64,000 nucleotides of DNA from Paracoccaceae bacterium (GTDB taxonomy: Bacteria > Pseudomonadota > Alphaproteobacteria > Rhodobacterales > Rhodobacteraceae): assembly GCA_027489355.1 (NCBI GenBank), contig JAIXZY010000003.1:62001-126000 (forward strand), written 5' to 3'. The position numbers and the translations under genes are program-made. The notes under the pieces are model-generated. The model was not told the origin of the DNA. It worked only from the letters and a program-made list of their open reading frames with translations, and did not search any database. Shown one piece after another: positions 43,002 to 51,909 of this stretch (position 1 is the first letter of the stretch; each line of letters begins with the position of its first letter).

Positions 43002-43201
43002 TGCTCGCCCAACTTCACGTCCGGGTGGTAGTCCCCCGCCACCTCCTTCACCACCGCCTGCCCGCAGCGCATCACGCCATTGGCCGCGTCGAAGGCATAG
43101 GTCGGCCCGCCATGCAGCTCCCACCCCTTGTTCAAAGCCGCCGTCACCTTGTGACAGAAGGCTGAGGTGTCATCCGCGCTCAAGAAACGGTAAAGCTTCA
43201 T
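42998..43201 (-). CDS. DUF1737 family protein
   Basis: 67 residues, whole-domain length. MKLYRFLSADDTSAFCHKVT, then LNKGWELHGGPTYAFDAANG matches the DUF1737 pattern of a small beta-alpha-beta protein of unknown function. It is coupled to mch by an ATGA overlap and is commonly seen next to it in relatives, so a link with the pathway is possible but undemonstrated. Confidence 0.88.
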   Translation of the reverse strand: MKLYRFLSADDTSAFCHKVTAALNKGWELHGGPTYAFDAANGVMRCGQAVVKEVAGDYHPDVKLGEQ

Positions 43202-43240
43202 TCCCTCACCAAGTCCCAGACAATTCGACTAAAATTGTCT

Positions 43241-43292
43241 TTCTCTTCCCCAAATATCCCGCGGGGGGTTTGGGGGGCTGCGCAAGCCCCCC
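43241..43292. repeat. intergenic repeat family, copy C
   Basis: CCCCAAATATCCCGCGGGG core followed by the hairpin GGGGGGCT-gcgca-AGCCCCCC at 43272-43292. It fills the gap between the nnrU 3' end (stop at 43301) and the DUF1737 start. Confidence 0.6.
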
Positions 43293-43300
43293 ATCCGACA

Positions 43301-43870
43301 TCAACCCCAAGGCGGAACGCCTAGCCAGTTGTGGATCATCATCACCACACCCATCACCACCACGGCCCCCACCACGGCGCCGATCTCCTTGCCCAAAGGC
43401 GCAGGCTCCGGCAGCGGCCCCCGCGGCTCGGCGCGGTTGATAAGGATGACGGACACCACCGCCCAGGCAAGGATCCCGCCGAACAGGACGATCGCCGCCA
43501 GGTCGCCGTTGACCAGCAGGTGCGCCACCGCCCAGGTCTTCACCGCCGTCAGCTGCGGGTGCCGGATGACCCGCGTGATCCGCGTCTTCATGCCCGAGGC
43601 CGCATAGAGGTAGAAGGCGAACAACATCAGCAGGTTGTTCGCATGGATCAGGAACCGCGGCGGCTCCCAGACCGGGATGAACTCGGCCGCCGCGATCCCC
43701 AGCCAGTCGCTCCCGCGCCAGCCCCAGACCATCAGCACGATCCCCGCAAGGATCAGCACCGCCATCAGCCCCTTGCCCGGATCGCCCAGCGCCGCCCGAG
43801 CGCCAGGGGCCACACGCTTGAACAGATGCGCGCCCCACCACAGCGCCAGCCCCAACACAATCCACGTCAT
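43301..43870 (-). CDS. nnrU: NnrU family membrane protein
   Basis: 189 residues, about five to six transmembrane helices. LVNGDLAAIVLFGGILAWAV, WGAHLFKRVAPG and RFLIHANNLLMLFAFYLYAA with ITRVIRHPQLTAVKTWAVAH are NnrU/isoprenylcysteine-methyltransferase-like blocks. NnrU was named from denitrification loci, but related proteins occur in carotenoid (CrtQ/ZISO-like) contexts. It is 39 kb away from the nirK operon and lies between mcl2 and DUF1737/mch, so a role in denitrification is not implied by context. Confidence 0.85.
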   Translation of the reverse strand: MTWIVLGLALWWGAHLFKRVAPGARAALGDPGKGLMAVLILAGIVLMVWGWRGSDWLGIAAAEFIPVWEPPRFLIHANNLLMLFAFYLYAASGMKTRITRVIRHPQLTAVKTWAVAHLLVNGDLAAIVLFGGILAWAVVSVILINRAEPRGPLPEPAPLGKEIGAVVGAVVVMGVVMMIHNWLGVPPWG

Positions 43871-43908
43871 CGAAGGCCTCCAGCCGGTTCACCGGGCGCA
43901 CCCTGCCC

Positions 43909-44766
43909 CTAAACCGTCGCCGCTGCAAACGATTGGGCCGCAATCGCCTCGGCCTTGCCGATCAGCGCCTCGGCCGAGGCCACGTGCAGGTTCTCGACGA
44001 TCTTGCCGTCGACCACCGCCACGCCTTCCCCCCGCGCCCGCGCCTCGGCATAGGCCGCGATCATCCGCCGGGCCAGCGCCACCTCCTCGTCACTCGGAGC
44101 AAAGACTTCATTCGCCACCGCCAGCTGCGCCGGGTGGATCAGCGTCTTGCCATCGAACCCCATGTCCCGGCCCTGCTCGCATTCCGCCCGCAGTCCCACC
44201 TCGTCCTTGAAGGCGTTGAACACGCCATCGACGATCACCTTCCCCTCCGCCCGCGCCGCCAGCACGCAGGCGCCAAGCCCCGCCATCAGCGGCAGCCGGT
44301 CCGCCCGGAAACGCGCGCCCAGCTCCTTCGCCAGGTCGTTGGTCCCCATGACCATCCCCTCCAACCGCGGATGCGCCGCGATCGCCCCCGCGTTCAGGCA
44401 CCCTTTCGGAGTCTCCAGCATCGCCCAAAGCGGCACCTTCACCCGCCCCGCGATCGCATCCAGATCGGCCGCAGACCCGACCTTCGGCACCAGCACCGCA
44501 TCCACCCCCGGATGCCCGCCGAAGGCCGCGAGGTCCCCCTCGACCCAATCGGTCCCCAGCCCATTGACCCGCACGATCCGCGCCCGCCCGCCGTAATCCG
44601 CGCCCAGCGCCGAACTCAGCACTTCCCGCGCCCGGACCTTCTCTTCGGGCGAGACCGCATCCTCCAGATCGAAGATGATCGCATCCGCCGCCAGCTCCCG
44701 CGCCTTCTCCAAGGCCCGCTCCCGCGAGGCAGGGATGTAAAGGACAGACCGATAGGGACGCGCCAC
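43909..44766 (-). CDS. mcl2: (3S)-malyl-CoA thioesterase (CitE-like)
   Basis: 285 residues of the HpcH/HpaI/CitE family. RSVLYIPASRERALEKAREL, IIFDLEDAVSPEEKVRARE with the metal-binding Glu-Asp, RIVRVNGLGTDW, and MGFDGKTLIHPAQLAVANEV are classical. Length and place beside mch and mdh match Mcl2, which hydrolyses (3S)-malyl-CoA to malate and CoA, rather than the longer Mcl1 lyase. GTG 44766 is preceded by an almost ideal GGAGGTGA. An inverted repeat touches the ribosome binding site upstream. Confidence 0.85.
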   Translation of the reverse strand: MARPYRSVLYIPASRERALEKARELAADAIIFDLEDAVSPEEKVRAREVLSSALGADYGGRARIVRVNGLGTDWVEGDLAAFGGHPGVDAVLVPKVGSAADLDAIAGRVKVPLWAMLETPKGCLNAGAIAAHPRLEGMVMGTNDLAKELGARFRADRLPLMAGLGACVLAARAEGKVIVDGVFNAFKDEVGLRAECEQGRDMGFDGKTLIHPAQLAVANEVFAPSDEEVALARRMIAAYAEARARGEGVAVVDGKIVENLHVASAEALIGKAEAIAAQSFAAATV

Positions 44767-44777
44767 GACTCACCTCC

Positions 44778-44794
44778 GCGCAACATTCTTGCGC
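44778..44794 (-). promoter_or_regulatory. inverted repeat upstream of mcl2
   Basis: GCGCAA-N5-TTGCGC, directly adjacent to the mcl2 Shine-Dalgarno. It contains ATTCTTGCGC, also present in the palindrome cluster of ccrA at 26797-26806 region. A regulator bound here would block initiation or early elongation. Confidence 0.55.
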
Positions 44795-44940
44795 TTGAAA
44801 GCACATATCGGACACAAACGGCAAGCCCAATTTGCCGCGCCGCAGAAATTGCGTAGGCGCAGCACCCGGACGCCCCGTTAATCGCCTGTCAGCCGGATCC
44901 CGGCAGCCTTTCCGCATCCCAACGCCAGAAAGCCAAGCCC

Positions 44941-45252
44941 ATGCCCCAGCAGCTTCTCGCCCTCTCTTTCGGCCTCGCCGCCGTCCTCGCCGCCACCCAG
45001 ATCGCCCATTCCGCCCCGCAATGCGACACCCGTGAGACCGTCATCGCCCTCCTCGCTGACCGCTACAACGAGACCCGCCGCGCCATCGGCATCGCCGGCC
45101 AGTCCGCCGTGATGGAGCTCTTCGCCTCGGACGCGACCGGCACCTGGTCGATCACGATGACGCTGCCCGACGGCCGCATGTGCCTGATGGCCTCGGGTGC
45201 CAATTACGAGACCGTCACCGAAGATCTGCCCGCCCGGGGCGACCCGGCGTAA
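44941..45252 (+). CDS. exported hypothetical protein
   Basis: 103 residues. Signal peptide ending AHSA (residues 1-25), then a compact domain with two cysteines (PQCDTRETVIALLADRY, GRMCLMASGANYETV) and LFASDATGTWSITMTLPDG. I recall similar unnamed periplasmic proteins in Rhodobacteraceae; no function. The 3' end overlaps the convergent Ada-like gene by 49 nt. The start is divergent from mcl2. Confidence 0.75.
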   Translation: MPQQLLALSFGLAAVLAATQIAHSAPQCDTRETVIALLADRYNETRRAIGIAGQSAVMELFASDATGTWSITMTLPDGRMCLMASGANYETVTEDLPARGDPA

Positions 45253-45461
45253 GGCCGGCACCGCTTGCAGGCCCGGAATCCCGCTGACTGGCAGTCTTCG
45301 ACCGAGCCGCGGAACTCCACGTTCCGCCGCAACGGCGTCCGCGCCGGGCAGGTGAGGCGGCAAAAGATCCCCGTCGTCTTCACGCAGACGAAGGCCTTCC
45401 CCTCGAACCGCCCATCCCGGGCCGCAAGGCTTGCATAAAGCGTATCGGCATCCGGCAACAT
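45204..45461 (-). CDS. stand-alone Ada-type zinc/methyl-phosphotriester domain
   Basis: 85 residues. It contains the whole N-terminal Ada domain: GRFEGKAFVCVKTTGIFCRL, CPARTPLRRNVEF and GFRACKRCRP. The four zinc cysteines are present (FCRLTCPAR and CKRC), including the one that accepts methyl from phosphotriesters. The AraC, alkylguanine transferase and AlkA parts usually fused behind it are absent; the frame stops shortly after the domain. AAAGGA precedes ATG 45461. It may be a remnant or a methylation sensor. Confidence 0.75.
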   Translation of the reverse strand: MLPDADTLYASLAARDGRFEGKAFVCVKTTGIFCRLTCPARTPLRRNVEFRGSVEDCQSAGFRACKRCRPYAGSPRAGRSSVTVS

Positions 45462-45551
45462 TGTCGTTCCTTTCGCAGCCGCCCACGTCACGTCCTCGCA
45501 CGATGGCGCGCGAGATTCATCCCAGGGCAAAACGATCCCGCAGCTTCCGGG

Positions 45552-46301
45552 TCAGATCAGCGCCCGCGCCCCGTCCCAGACCAGCTTGACCGAGATCAGC
45601 AGCAAGGCCCAGGTCACCGCCCGGAAGAACAGCCGCTCCGGCATCCGCTTGACCAATCCCACGCCCGCGAAGACCGCCACCGCTGCCGGCACCGACAGCA
45701 CGGCGGCGTGCTTCAGGTTCTCCAGGCCCAGCTGTCCCAGCGCATAATAGGGGATCAGCTTCACAGCGTTGATAATCGCGAAGGCAATCGTCGAGGTCCC
45801 CGCGAACACCGCTTTCTGCATGCCAAGGGGAAGCGTATAGACCTGATAGGGCGGCGCGCCCGCGTGGCTGACAAAGCTCGTGAAGCCCGTCACCGCCCCC
45901 CAGAACAGACCGGGCGCGACCTCGGCCCGCTTCGGCTCGGTCACCGCGGGTTTCCGCAGGATCAGGTTCAGCGCAAAGGCCACTCCGATCACCCCCACAA
46001 GCAGCGTCACCGCCGCCTCGGGCACAACGCTGGCCGTGGCCCAGCCCAGGCCGATCCCCGCCACGGCTCCTGGCACCAGGATCGCCAGCACACGGCGGTC
46101 GAAAGCATGGCGATAGGCGTAAAGCCCGAACATGTCCGACACGACATAGACCGGCAGCAGCATCCCCGCCGCAACCACCGGGTTCATCACCAGCGCCATG
46201 ACCGGAACCGACAGCATCCCCACGATCGGGACACCGCCCTTGCCCATCCCCACCAGAGCGGCCGCCACGACCGCCGCCACCCAGAATCCGATCTCTTCCA
46301 T
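45552..46301 (-). CDS. TauE/SafE family membrane transporter
   Basis: 249 residues, about eight transmembrane segments. LVGMGKGGVPIVGMLSVPVM (N-terminal half) and TGFTSFVSHAGAPPYQVYTL (C-terminal half) are the paired TauE/SafE motifs. The family exports or imports sulfoacetate, sulfite or organosulfur anions. Nothing nearby identifies the substrate. Divergent from mdh. Confidence 0.92.
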   Translation of the reverse strand: MEEIGFWVAAVVAAALVGMGKGGVPIVGMLSVPVMALVMNPVVAAGMLLPVYVVSDMFGLYAYRHAFDRRVLAILVPGAVAGIGLGWATASVVPEAAVTLLVGVIGVAFALNLILRKPAVTEPKRAEVAPGLFWGAVTGFTSFVSHAGAPPYQVYTLPLGMQKAVFAGTSTIAFAIINAVKLIPYYALGQLGLENLKHAAVLSVPAAVAVFAGVGLVKRMPERLFFRAVTWALLLISVKLVWDGARALI

Positions 46302-46367
46302 CGCAGCCTCCGTGTCGCGTTACCGCTAACCCCGATCCGAGCCGCCCGAAAGCCGCATTTTTCAGCA

Positions 46368-46381
46368 TACAATGGTATACC
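46368..46381 (+). promoter_or_regulatory. candidate mdh -10 and GGTATACC palindrome
   Basis: TACAAT at 46368-46373 is a fair -10, followed at once by the perfect palindrome GGTATACC (46374-46381), which would overlap the transcription start. It is the only AT-rich block between the divergent TauE gene and mdh. No clear -35. Confidence 0.4.
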
Positions 46382-46417
46382 GTCCTGCATTCCAGTGCTG
46401 GACAGCCGGCTTTTTAG

Positions 46418-47419
<1,002 letters not shown>

Positions 47420-47446
47420 GGCTTGGACGCAGCCAATCTGCCTTGC

Positions 47447-47472
47447 AAGGGCGCGCAGCGATGCGCGCCCTT
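47447..47472 (+). terminator. terminator after mdh
   Basis: Perfect 11-bp hairpin AAGGGCGCGCA-gcga-TGCGCGCCCTT, 27 nt after the mdh stop. The following T-tract is interrupted (CGTCGTTT). No gene is seen between it and the repeat at 47659. Confidence 0.75.
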
Positions 47473-47658
47473 CGTCGTTTCGACTGACTGGGGACAGGTT
47501 TGTCGCCCCGGTGTCGCTGAAGGAATATGGCGAGGCCAGGGATCACGGCCTTCGCCAATCCGTGGCGCCGCGGACGGTCCAGCCTTATCCGTGACTTGGG
47601 CCGGCTCATCCGGAAGGCCCCTGCCACACGGCGCGACGCCTCGGACCGGATCGCATGC

Positions 47659-47685
47659 GTAGGGTGGGCGAATCGCCCACCCTAC
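47659..47685. terminator. GTAGGGTGGGC palindrome, copy 1
   Basis: 13-nt arms GTAGGGTGGGCGA / TCGCCCACCCTAC around a single base, ending 3 nt before the stop codon of the minus-strand DMT exporter. A close copy lies at 59363-59390. It probably acts as a bidirectional terminator or REP-like element. Confidence 0.65.
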
Positions 47686-47688
47686 GAC

Positions 47689-48588
47689 TCACGGCTCCTC
47701 GACCAGGGCCGGAGCCGCCCGGCCCCGCCGTGCCTCGGCCCAGGTGTTCGCACTGATCGCCAGGATGATCAGCGCGCCGCCCGCCAGCACCCAGGGCTCC
47801 ACCGGCTCGCCGAAGGCCAGCGCGCCCAGAAGCGCGGCCCAGATCAGCTGCAGGAAGGTCACCGGCTGCGTCACCGCCAGGGGCGCCGCCCGGAAGGCCC
47901 GCGCCATCGCGTAGTGCGCCAGCGTCGCAAGCCCCGCCACACAGGCCAGCCAGCCCAGCTGCTCCCACCGCACCGGTTGCCACTGCCACAGCGCCAGAGG
48001 CAGCAGCCCCAGCGTCACCGTCACCGACAGCACCGCCACGATGACCGAAGCCGGGGCCTCCTGGCTCAGTCGCTTGGCGATGATGTAGCTCATCGAAAAG
48101 AACACCGTCGCACCCAGCTGCGACAGGTGCCCAAGGCTCAGTTCGCGCACCCCCGGCCGCAGGACGATCAGCCCGCCCGCCACGGCCACCAGCACTGCAG
48201 CCACCCTTCGCGCCCCCAGCCCCTCGCCCAGGAGAAGGCCGCCGATCACCAGCACCATCACCGGCCCCAGGAAGGCAATCGCCGCCATCTCGGCCACCGG
48301 CACCCGGGCCATCGCGTAGAACCAGAAGATCACCGCCACGACGTGCAGCGCGCCGCGCCCCAGGAACAACCGTCCGACCCCCGGGCCGAACCGCGTTCCC
48401 CGCATTGCCCACAGCGCCGGAAGCAGGAACAACAGCCCGAAGCCAAAGCGGATGAAGGCCGACTGCGCCGCCGGCAGTTCGGTCCCGAGGTAACGGACAA
48501 TTCCGTTGACTCCGACGAAGGAAAGCCCCGCCCCCGCCATCCACATGGCCCCCTCGAGGGGCCGGCCCAGATCGCTCACGTTCCGCAT
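47689..48588 (-). CDS. DMT superfamily transporter (EamA type)
   Basis: 299 residues, ten transmembrane helices in two EamA halves: FIRFGFGLLFLLPALWAM and IAFLGPVMVLVIGGLLLGEG in the first, QPVTFLQLIWAALLGALAFG in the second. It probably exports a small metabolite. ATG 48588 is preferred; a GTG at 48612 would add eight residues and neither has a clear Shine-Dalgarno. A palindrome follows the stop. Confidence 0.88.
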   Translation of the reverse strand: MRNVSDLGRPLEGAMWMAGAGLSFVGVNGIVRYLGTELPAAQSAFIRFGFGLLFLLPALWAMRGTRFGPGVGRLFLGRGALHVVAVIFWFYAMARVPVAEMAAIAFLGPVMVLVIGGLLLGEGLGARRVAAVLVAVAGGLIVLRPGVRELSLGHLSQLGATVFFSMSYIIAKRLSQEAPASVIVAVLSVTVTLGLLPLALWQWQPVRWEQLGWLACVAGLATLAHYAMARAFRAAPLAVTQPVTFLQLIWAALLGALAFGEPVEPWVLAGGALIILAISANTWAEARRGRAAPALVEEP

Positions 48589-48694
48589 GGCGGGACAGAA
48601 CCCGAACGGCACCGCAAAGGCAAGCCGTTGGATCCGGGGTAGGATGCGCTACAGCGCACCGCGCCCGACCGGCCGCCAGCGCCCGGCACGGACA

Positions 48695-49300
48695 TCAGCC
48701 GCCGAAAGCCAGCCCCGCCGCCAGTCCCCACATGACCAGGCCCACCAGCACCTCCAGCCAGACCCATGCCGATGCCTTCGCGAAGACCGGCGCCAGCAGC
48801 CGCGCCCCGAAGCCCAGCGCCGAGAAGAACGTCAACGACGCGCAGGCCGCCGCCAGTCCGAACACCGCCTGGTGCGGCGCGTACTGGGCCGAGATCGACC
48901 CGATCAGCACCACCGTGTCCAGGTAGACATGCGGGTTGGCCCAGGTCAGCAGCAGGCAGGTCACCAGCACCGGCCCAAGCGGAGCCGCCGCCGCCTCGGA
49001 AGGTCGCAACGCCTCGCCGCCGCGCAGGCCAGCCCGGAACCGCAGCGCGCCATAGACCAGCAGGAACGCCACCCCCAGCCAGCGCATCGCCCCGCCGAAC
49101 CACGGCAGCGCCGCCGACAGCGATCCGAACCCGGCGACGCCCGCCGCGATCAGCACCGCGTCCGACAGCGCGCAGACCGCCACCACCGGCCCCACATGCT
49201 CGCGCCGAAGGCCCTGCCGCAGCACGAAGGCATTCTGCGCCCCGATCGCCAGGATCAGGCTCAGCGCCACCAGATAGCCGTTGACCGCCGCTTCAAGCAT
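48695..49300 (-). CDS. LysE/ArgO family amino-acid exporter
   Basis: 201 residues, six transmembrane helices. ILAIGAQNAFVLRQGLRREH is the LysE/ArgO signature at the first helix, with TWANPHVYLDTVVLIGSISA in the middle. It likely exports arginine or lysine. ATG 49300 overlaps the 3' end of the ACT-domain gene. The ArgP-like regulator is encoded divergently 456 nt away, which strongly supports ArgO function. Confidence 0.92.
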   Translation of the reverse strand: MLEAAVNGYLVALSLILAIGAQNAFVLRQGLRREHVGPVVAVCALSDAVLIAAGVAGFGSLSAALPWFGGAMRWLGVAFLLVYGALRFRAGLRGGEALRPSEAAAAPLGPVLVTCLLLTWANPHVYLDTVVLIGSISAQYAPHQAVFGLAAACASLTFFSALGFGARLLAPVFAKASAWVWLEVLVGLVMWGLAAGLAFGG

Positions 49301-49676
49301 CGGACAGCCGCCGCAGGGCTGCCATCGCCGCATCGCGCCGGTCCCATTGCACGAACAGGTGGTCGTGATGATAGCCCGCCACCACATTGCAGCTGATGCC
49401 CTCGCGTCCCAGAGCCCCCGCGAAGGCCGCCGTCAATCCGACCGCCGCCAGGTCGGACTGCACTGTCAGGCTGATCCGCGCCCAGGGGTCCGACGCCAGC
49501 CCCGCTGCCTGCATCTCGGCCAGAGGTGCCACCACTGTCAGACCCTCCGCCTCCAGCACGGTTGCAAAGGGCCGGATTGGCAGCACCCCGCCGGTCCAGA
49601 CCGCATAGCCGTAGGGCTCGGCGTGCAACACCGGCTCCATCGTCCGCAACATTACTGCCAGATCCATCTCGCCCAT
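49293..49676 (-). CDS. ACT-domain protein (DUF2241/ACT_7 type)
   Basis: 127 residues. Two ACT-like halves: YGYAVWTGGVLPIRPFATVL and LTVQSDLAAVGLTAAFAGAL with NVVAGYHHDHLFVQWDRRDA, the typical small-molecule-sensing module. Starts at ATG 49676; ATG 49667 is an alternative. It overlaps the exporter gene downstream, so it is probably an amino-acid sensor coupled to export. Confidence 0.85.
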   Translation of the reverse strand: MGEMDLAVMLRTMEPVLHAEPYGYAVWTGGVLPIRPFATVLEAEGLTVVAPLAEMQAAGLASDPWARISLTVQSDLAAVGLTAAFAGALGREGISCNVVAGYHHDHLFVQWDRRDAAMAALRRLSDA

Positions 49677-49755
49677 TGCCGGCCTCCCCGTTTGCCCTTG
49701 ACCTACGGCTCCGTCCGGACAAACTCCAGTTAATCTTCCTGCTTCCAATTAAGCG

Positions 49756-50637
49756 ATGCTAATGCTAGACCCCGCCCAGCTTGCCGCCCTTGCCGCCGTC
49801 CATCGCCGCGGCGCCTTCGATCTTGCGGCGGCTGAACTGCACGTCACCCCCTCTGCCGTTTCCCAGCGGATCAAGGCGCTGGAGGAAGCGATCGGCACCC
49901 TTCTCATCCGCCGCGGCACGCCCTGCACCGCCACCGAGACCGGCCTGCGGCTCATCCGCCACCATGACGAGATCGCGCTTCTCGAACGCACGCTCGCGCA
50001 GGACCTGCCCGCCCTCGCCCCCGGCCCCGCCACGCTGCGGATCGCGGTCAACGCCGACAGCCTCGCCACCTGGGTCATCCCCGCGCTCGCACGGACCGAG
50101 GGCCTCCTCTTCGACCTTGTCATCGACGACCAGGACGTCAGCCAGGACTGGCTCAGGCGGGGCGACGTCGTCGCAGCCATCACCGCGCATCCCGGCCCGC
50201 TGCAAGGCTGCGACACCATCCCGCTTGGCGCGCTGCGCTACCGCGCCACCGCCTCGCCCGCCTACCGCGACCGCTGGTTCCCGGACGGAGTGACCCTCGA
50301 CGCCCTGACCAGGGCCCCGGCGCTGACCTTTTCCGACAAGGACCAGCTTCAGACCCGCTGGGCCGCCACCCGTGGCCTGACCCGCGCGGCACTGCCGACC
50401 CACCGCATGGCGTCGTCCCAGGCCTTCGTGGACGCCTGCCTGGCGGGCCTGGCCTGGGGGATGAATCCCGATCTCCTGACCGCCGCGCATCTTGCCGACG
50501 GCCGGTTGGTGGAACTGGTGCCGGACACGCCGCTGGATGTGGCGCTGCACTGGCAGTTCACCCGCCTTGCCGCCCCCGCTCTGGCCCCGGTGACCGAGGC
50601 CCTCCGCCACGCCGCCGCGCAGGCCTTGGTCAAATGA
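49756..50637 (+). CDS. LysR-type regulator, ArgP/IciA-like
   Basis: 293 residues. Helix-turn-helix GAFDLAAAELHVTPSAVSQR at about 19-38, then the LysR effector domain. The short N-terminus MLMLDPAQLAALAAVHRRGA and LIRRGTPCTATETG are typical of ArgP, which activates argO when arginine is present and is inhibited by lysine. ATG 49756 or 49762 could start; no Shine-Dalgarno is seen. Divergent from the ACT-argO pair. Confidence 0.9.
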   Translation: MLMLDPAQLAALAAVHRRGAFDLAAAELHVTPSAVSQRIKALEEAIGTLLIRRGTPCTATETGLRLIRHHDEIALLERTLAQDLPALAPGPATLRIAVNADSLATWVIPALARTEGLLFDLVIDDQDVSQDWLRRGDVVAAITAHPGPLQGCDTIPLGALRYRATASPAYRDRWFPDGVTLDALTRAPALTFSDKDQLQTRWAATRGLTRAALPTHRMASSQAFVDACLAGLAWGMNPDLLTAAHLADGRLVELVPDTPLDVALHWQFTRLAAPALAPVTEALRHAAAQALVK

Positions 50638-50638
50638 A

Positions 50639-50666
50639 AACGGGGGCGGCCTTCGCCACCCCCGTT
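50639..50666 (-). terminator. terminator between argP-like gene and cspA (convergent)
   Basis: Hairpin AACGGGGG-x-GGC...GCC-x-CCCCCGTT. On the minus strand it is followed by TTTTC, giving an intrinsic terminator for the cold-shock gene; it may also end the convergent regulator gene, whose stop is at 50635-50637. Confidence 0.8.
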
Positions 50667-50690
50667 CCCGAACCCCCGAAGGGATAAGGC

Positions 50691-50897
50691 TTACGCCAGA
50701 GCCAGGTTCACGGCCGATTCCCGGCCGTTGCGATCCTGCTCGATGTCATAGGTCACAGCCTGCCCATCGGGCAGCGAGCGGATGCCCGCGCGTTCGAGGG
50801 CGGTGATGTGGACGAACACGTCCTTCGACCCACCTGCGGGGGCAATGAAGCCGAAACCCTTGGTGGCGTTGAACCATTTCACGGTGCCGTTGGCCAT
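50691..50897 (-). CDS. cspA: cold-shock protein, CspA family
   Basis: 68 residues. MANGTVKWFNATKGFGFIAP holds RNP1 (KGFGFI), and DVFVHITALERAG holds RNP2 (VFVHI). It binds single-stranded RNA and DNA as a chaperone. AGGAGA precedes ATG 50897. The frame is open for 65 more codons upstream, but that stretch is probably a long 5' leader; such leaders control cold-shock genes. It lies downstream of yebC on the same strand. Confidence 0.95.
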   Translation of the reverse strand: MANGTVKWFNATKGFGFIAPAGGSKDVFVHITALERAGIRSLPDGQAVTYDIEQDRNGRESAVNLALA

Positions 50898-51088
50898 CGT
50901 GATGTCTCCTGTCAAATGCGCCACCCGCGAGCTTGCGGTGGCCTGGCCCAGTGTCGTCGCGATCGAGAAACTGAGGGCCGAAGCAGACAGCAGAACGATA
51001 GAGAAGAAGCTTTGCCCCACCCACATGCGCCTTTGCGCGGGGCATTGCAAGGGGCGCGGGGAAATAACCTCCCGGCGCCCCTGGGAAA

Positions 51089-51829
51089 TCAAAGCTGGGT
51101 CGCCACGTCCTCGGGCACGTCGAAGTTGTGCGTCACGGTCTGGACGTCGTCATCCTCTTCCAGAAGGTCGATCAGGCGCATCAGTTTCTGCGCCGTGTCA
51201 AGGTCCACCTCGGTCCGGGTCTGCGGACGCCAGACCAGCTTGGATTCGATCGACTCGCCCAGCGCCTTTTCCAGCGCGTCCGAGACTTCGGACAGGTTCT
51301 CGACCTGGCAATAGATCCAGTGGCCGTCCTCGTCCGATTCCACATCGTCCGCGCCGGCCTCAAGCGCGGCCATCATCACGTCGTCGGCCGACCCGGCGCT
51401 GGCGGGATAGGAAATCTCGCCCACCCGGTCGAACGAATGCGCGACCGACCCCGTGGTGCCAAGGTTCCCGCCGCATTTGGTGAAGTACGACCGCACGTTC
51501 GAGGCGGTGCGGTTCAGGTTGTCGGTCATCGCCTCGACGATGATCGCGATGCCGTTGACGCCGTAACCCTCGTAGCGGATCTCGGTATAGTCCGCGCCGT
51601 CGCCCATCTGCGATTTCTTGATCGCGCGGTCGATCACGTCCTTCGGCATCGACTGGGCCTTCGCCGCCTTGATCGCCAGCCGCAGGCGCGGGTTCATGTC
51701 GGGGTCAGGCATCCCCATCTTGGCCGCGACGGTGATTTCCTTCGACAGCTTGGAAAACATCTTCGAGCGCAGCTTGTCCTGCTTGCCCTTGCGATGCTGG
51801 ATGTTCGCCCATTTCGAATGGCCTGCCAT
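51089..51829 (-). CDS. YebC/PmpR family (TACO1) transcription or translation factor
   Basis: 246 residues. [19 protein letters not shown] is the invariant start of the family; [19 protein letters not shown] and [19 protein letters not shown] follow. YebC proteins bind DNA or help translation of proline-rich stretches. Full length. Upstream gap of 80 nt to the lipoprotein gene. Confidence 0.95.
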   Translation of the reverse strand: MAGHSKWANIQHRKGKQDKLRSKMFSKLSKEITVAAKMGMPDPDMNPRLRLAIKAAKAQSMPKDVIDRAIKKSQMGDGADYTEIRYEGYGVNGIAIIVEAMTDNLNRTASNVRSYFTKCGGNLGTTGSVAHSFDRVGEISYPASAGSADDVMMAALEAGADDVESDEDGHWIYCQVENLSEVSDALEKALGESIESKLVWRPQTRTEVDLDTAQKLMRLIDLLEEDDDVQTVTHNFDVPEDVATQL

Positions 51830-51909
51830 GGCCGTCCCCTCGATCCCGTTTCGGTGATGGGGCGCTTTACACCGCCGCCCCGGCCAAGGGCAAGCCCTGC
51901 CCCGGAAAG

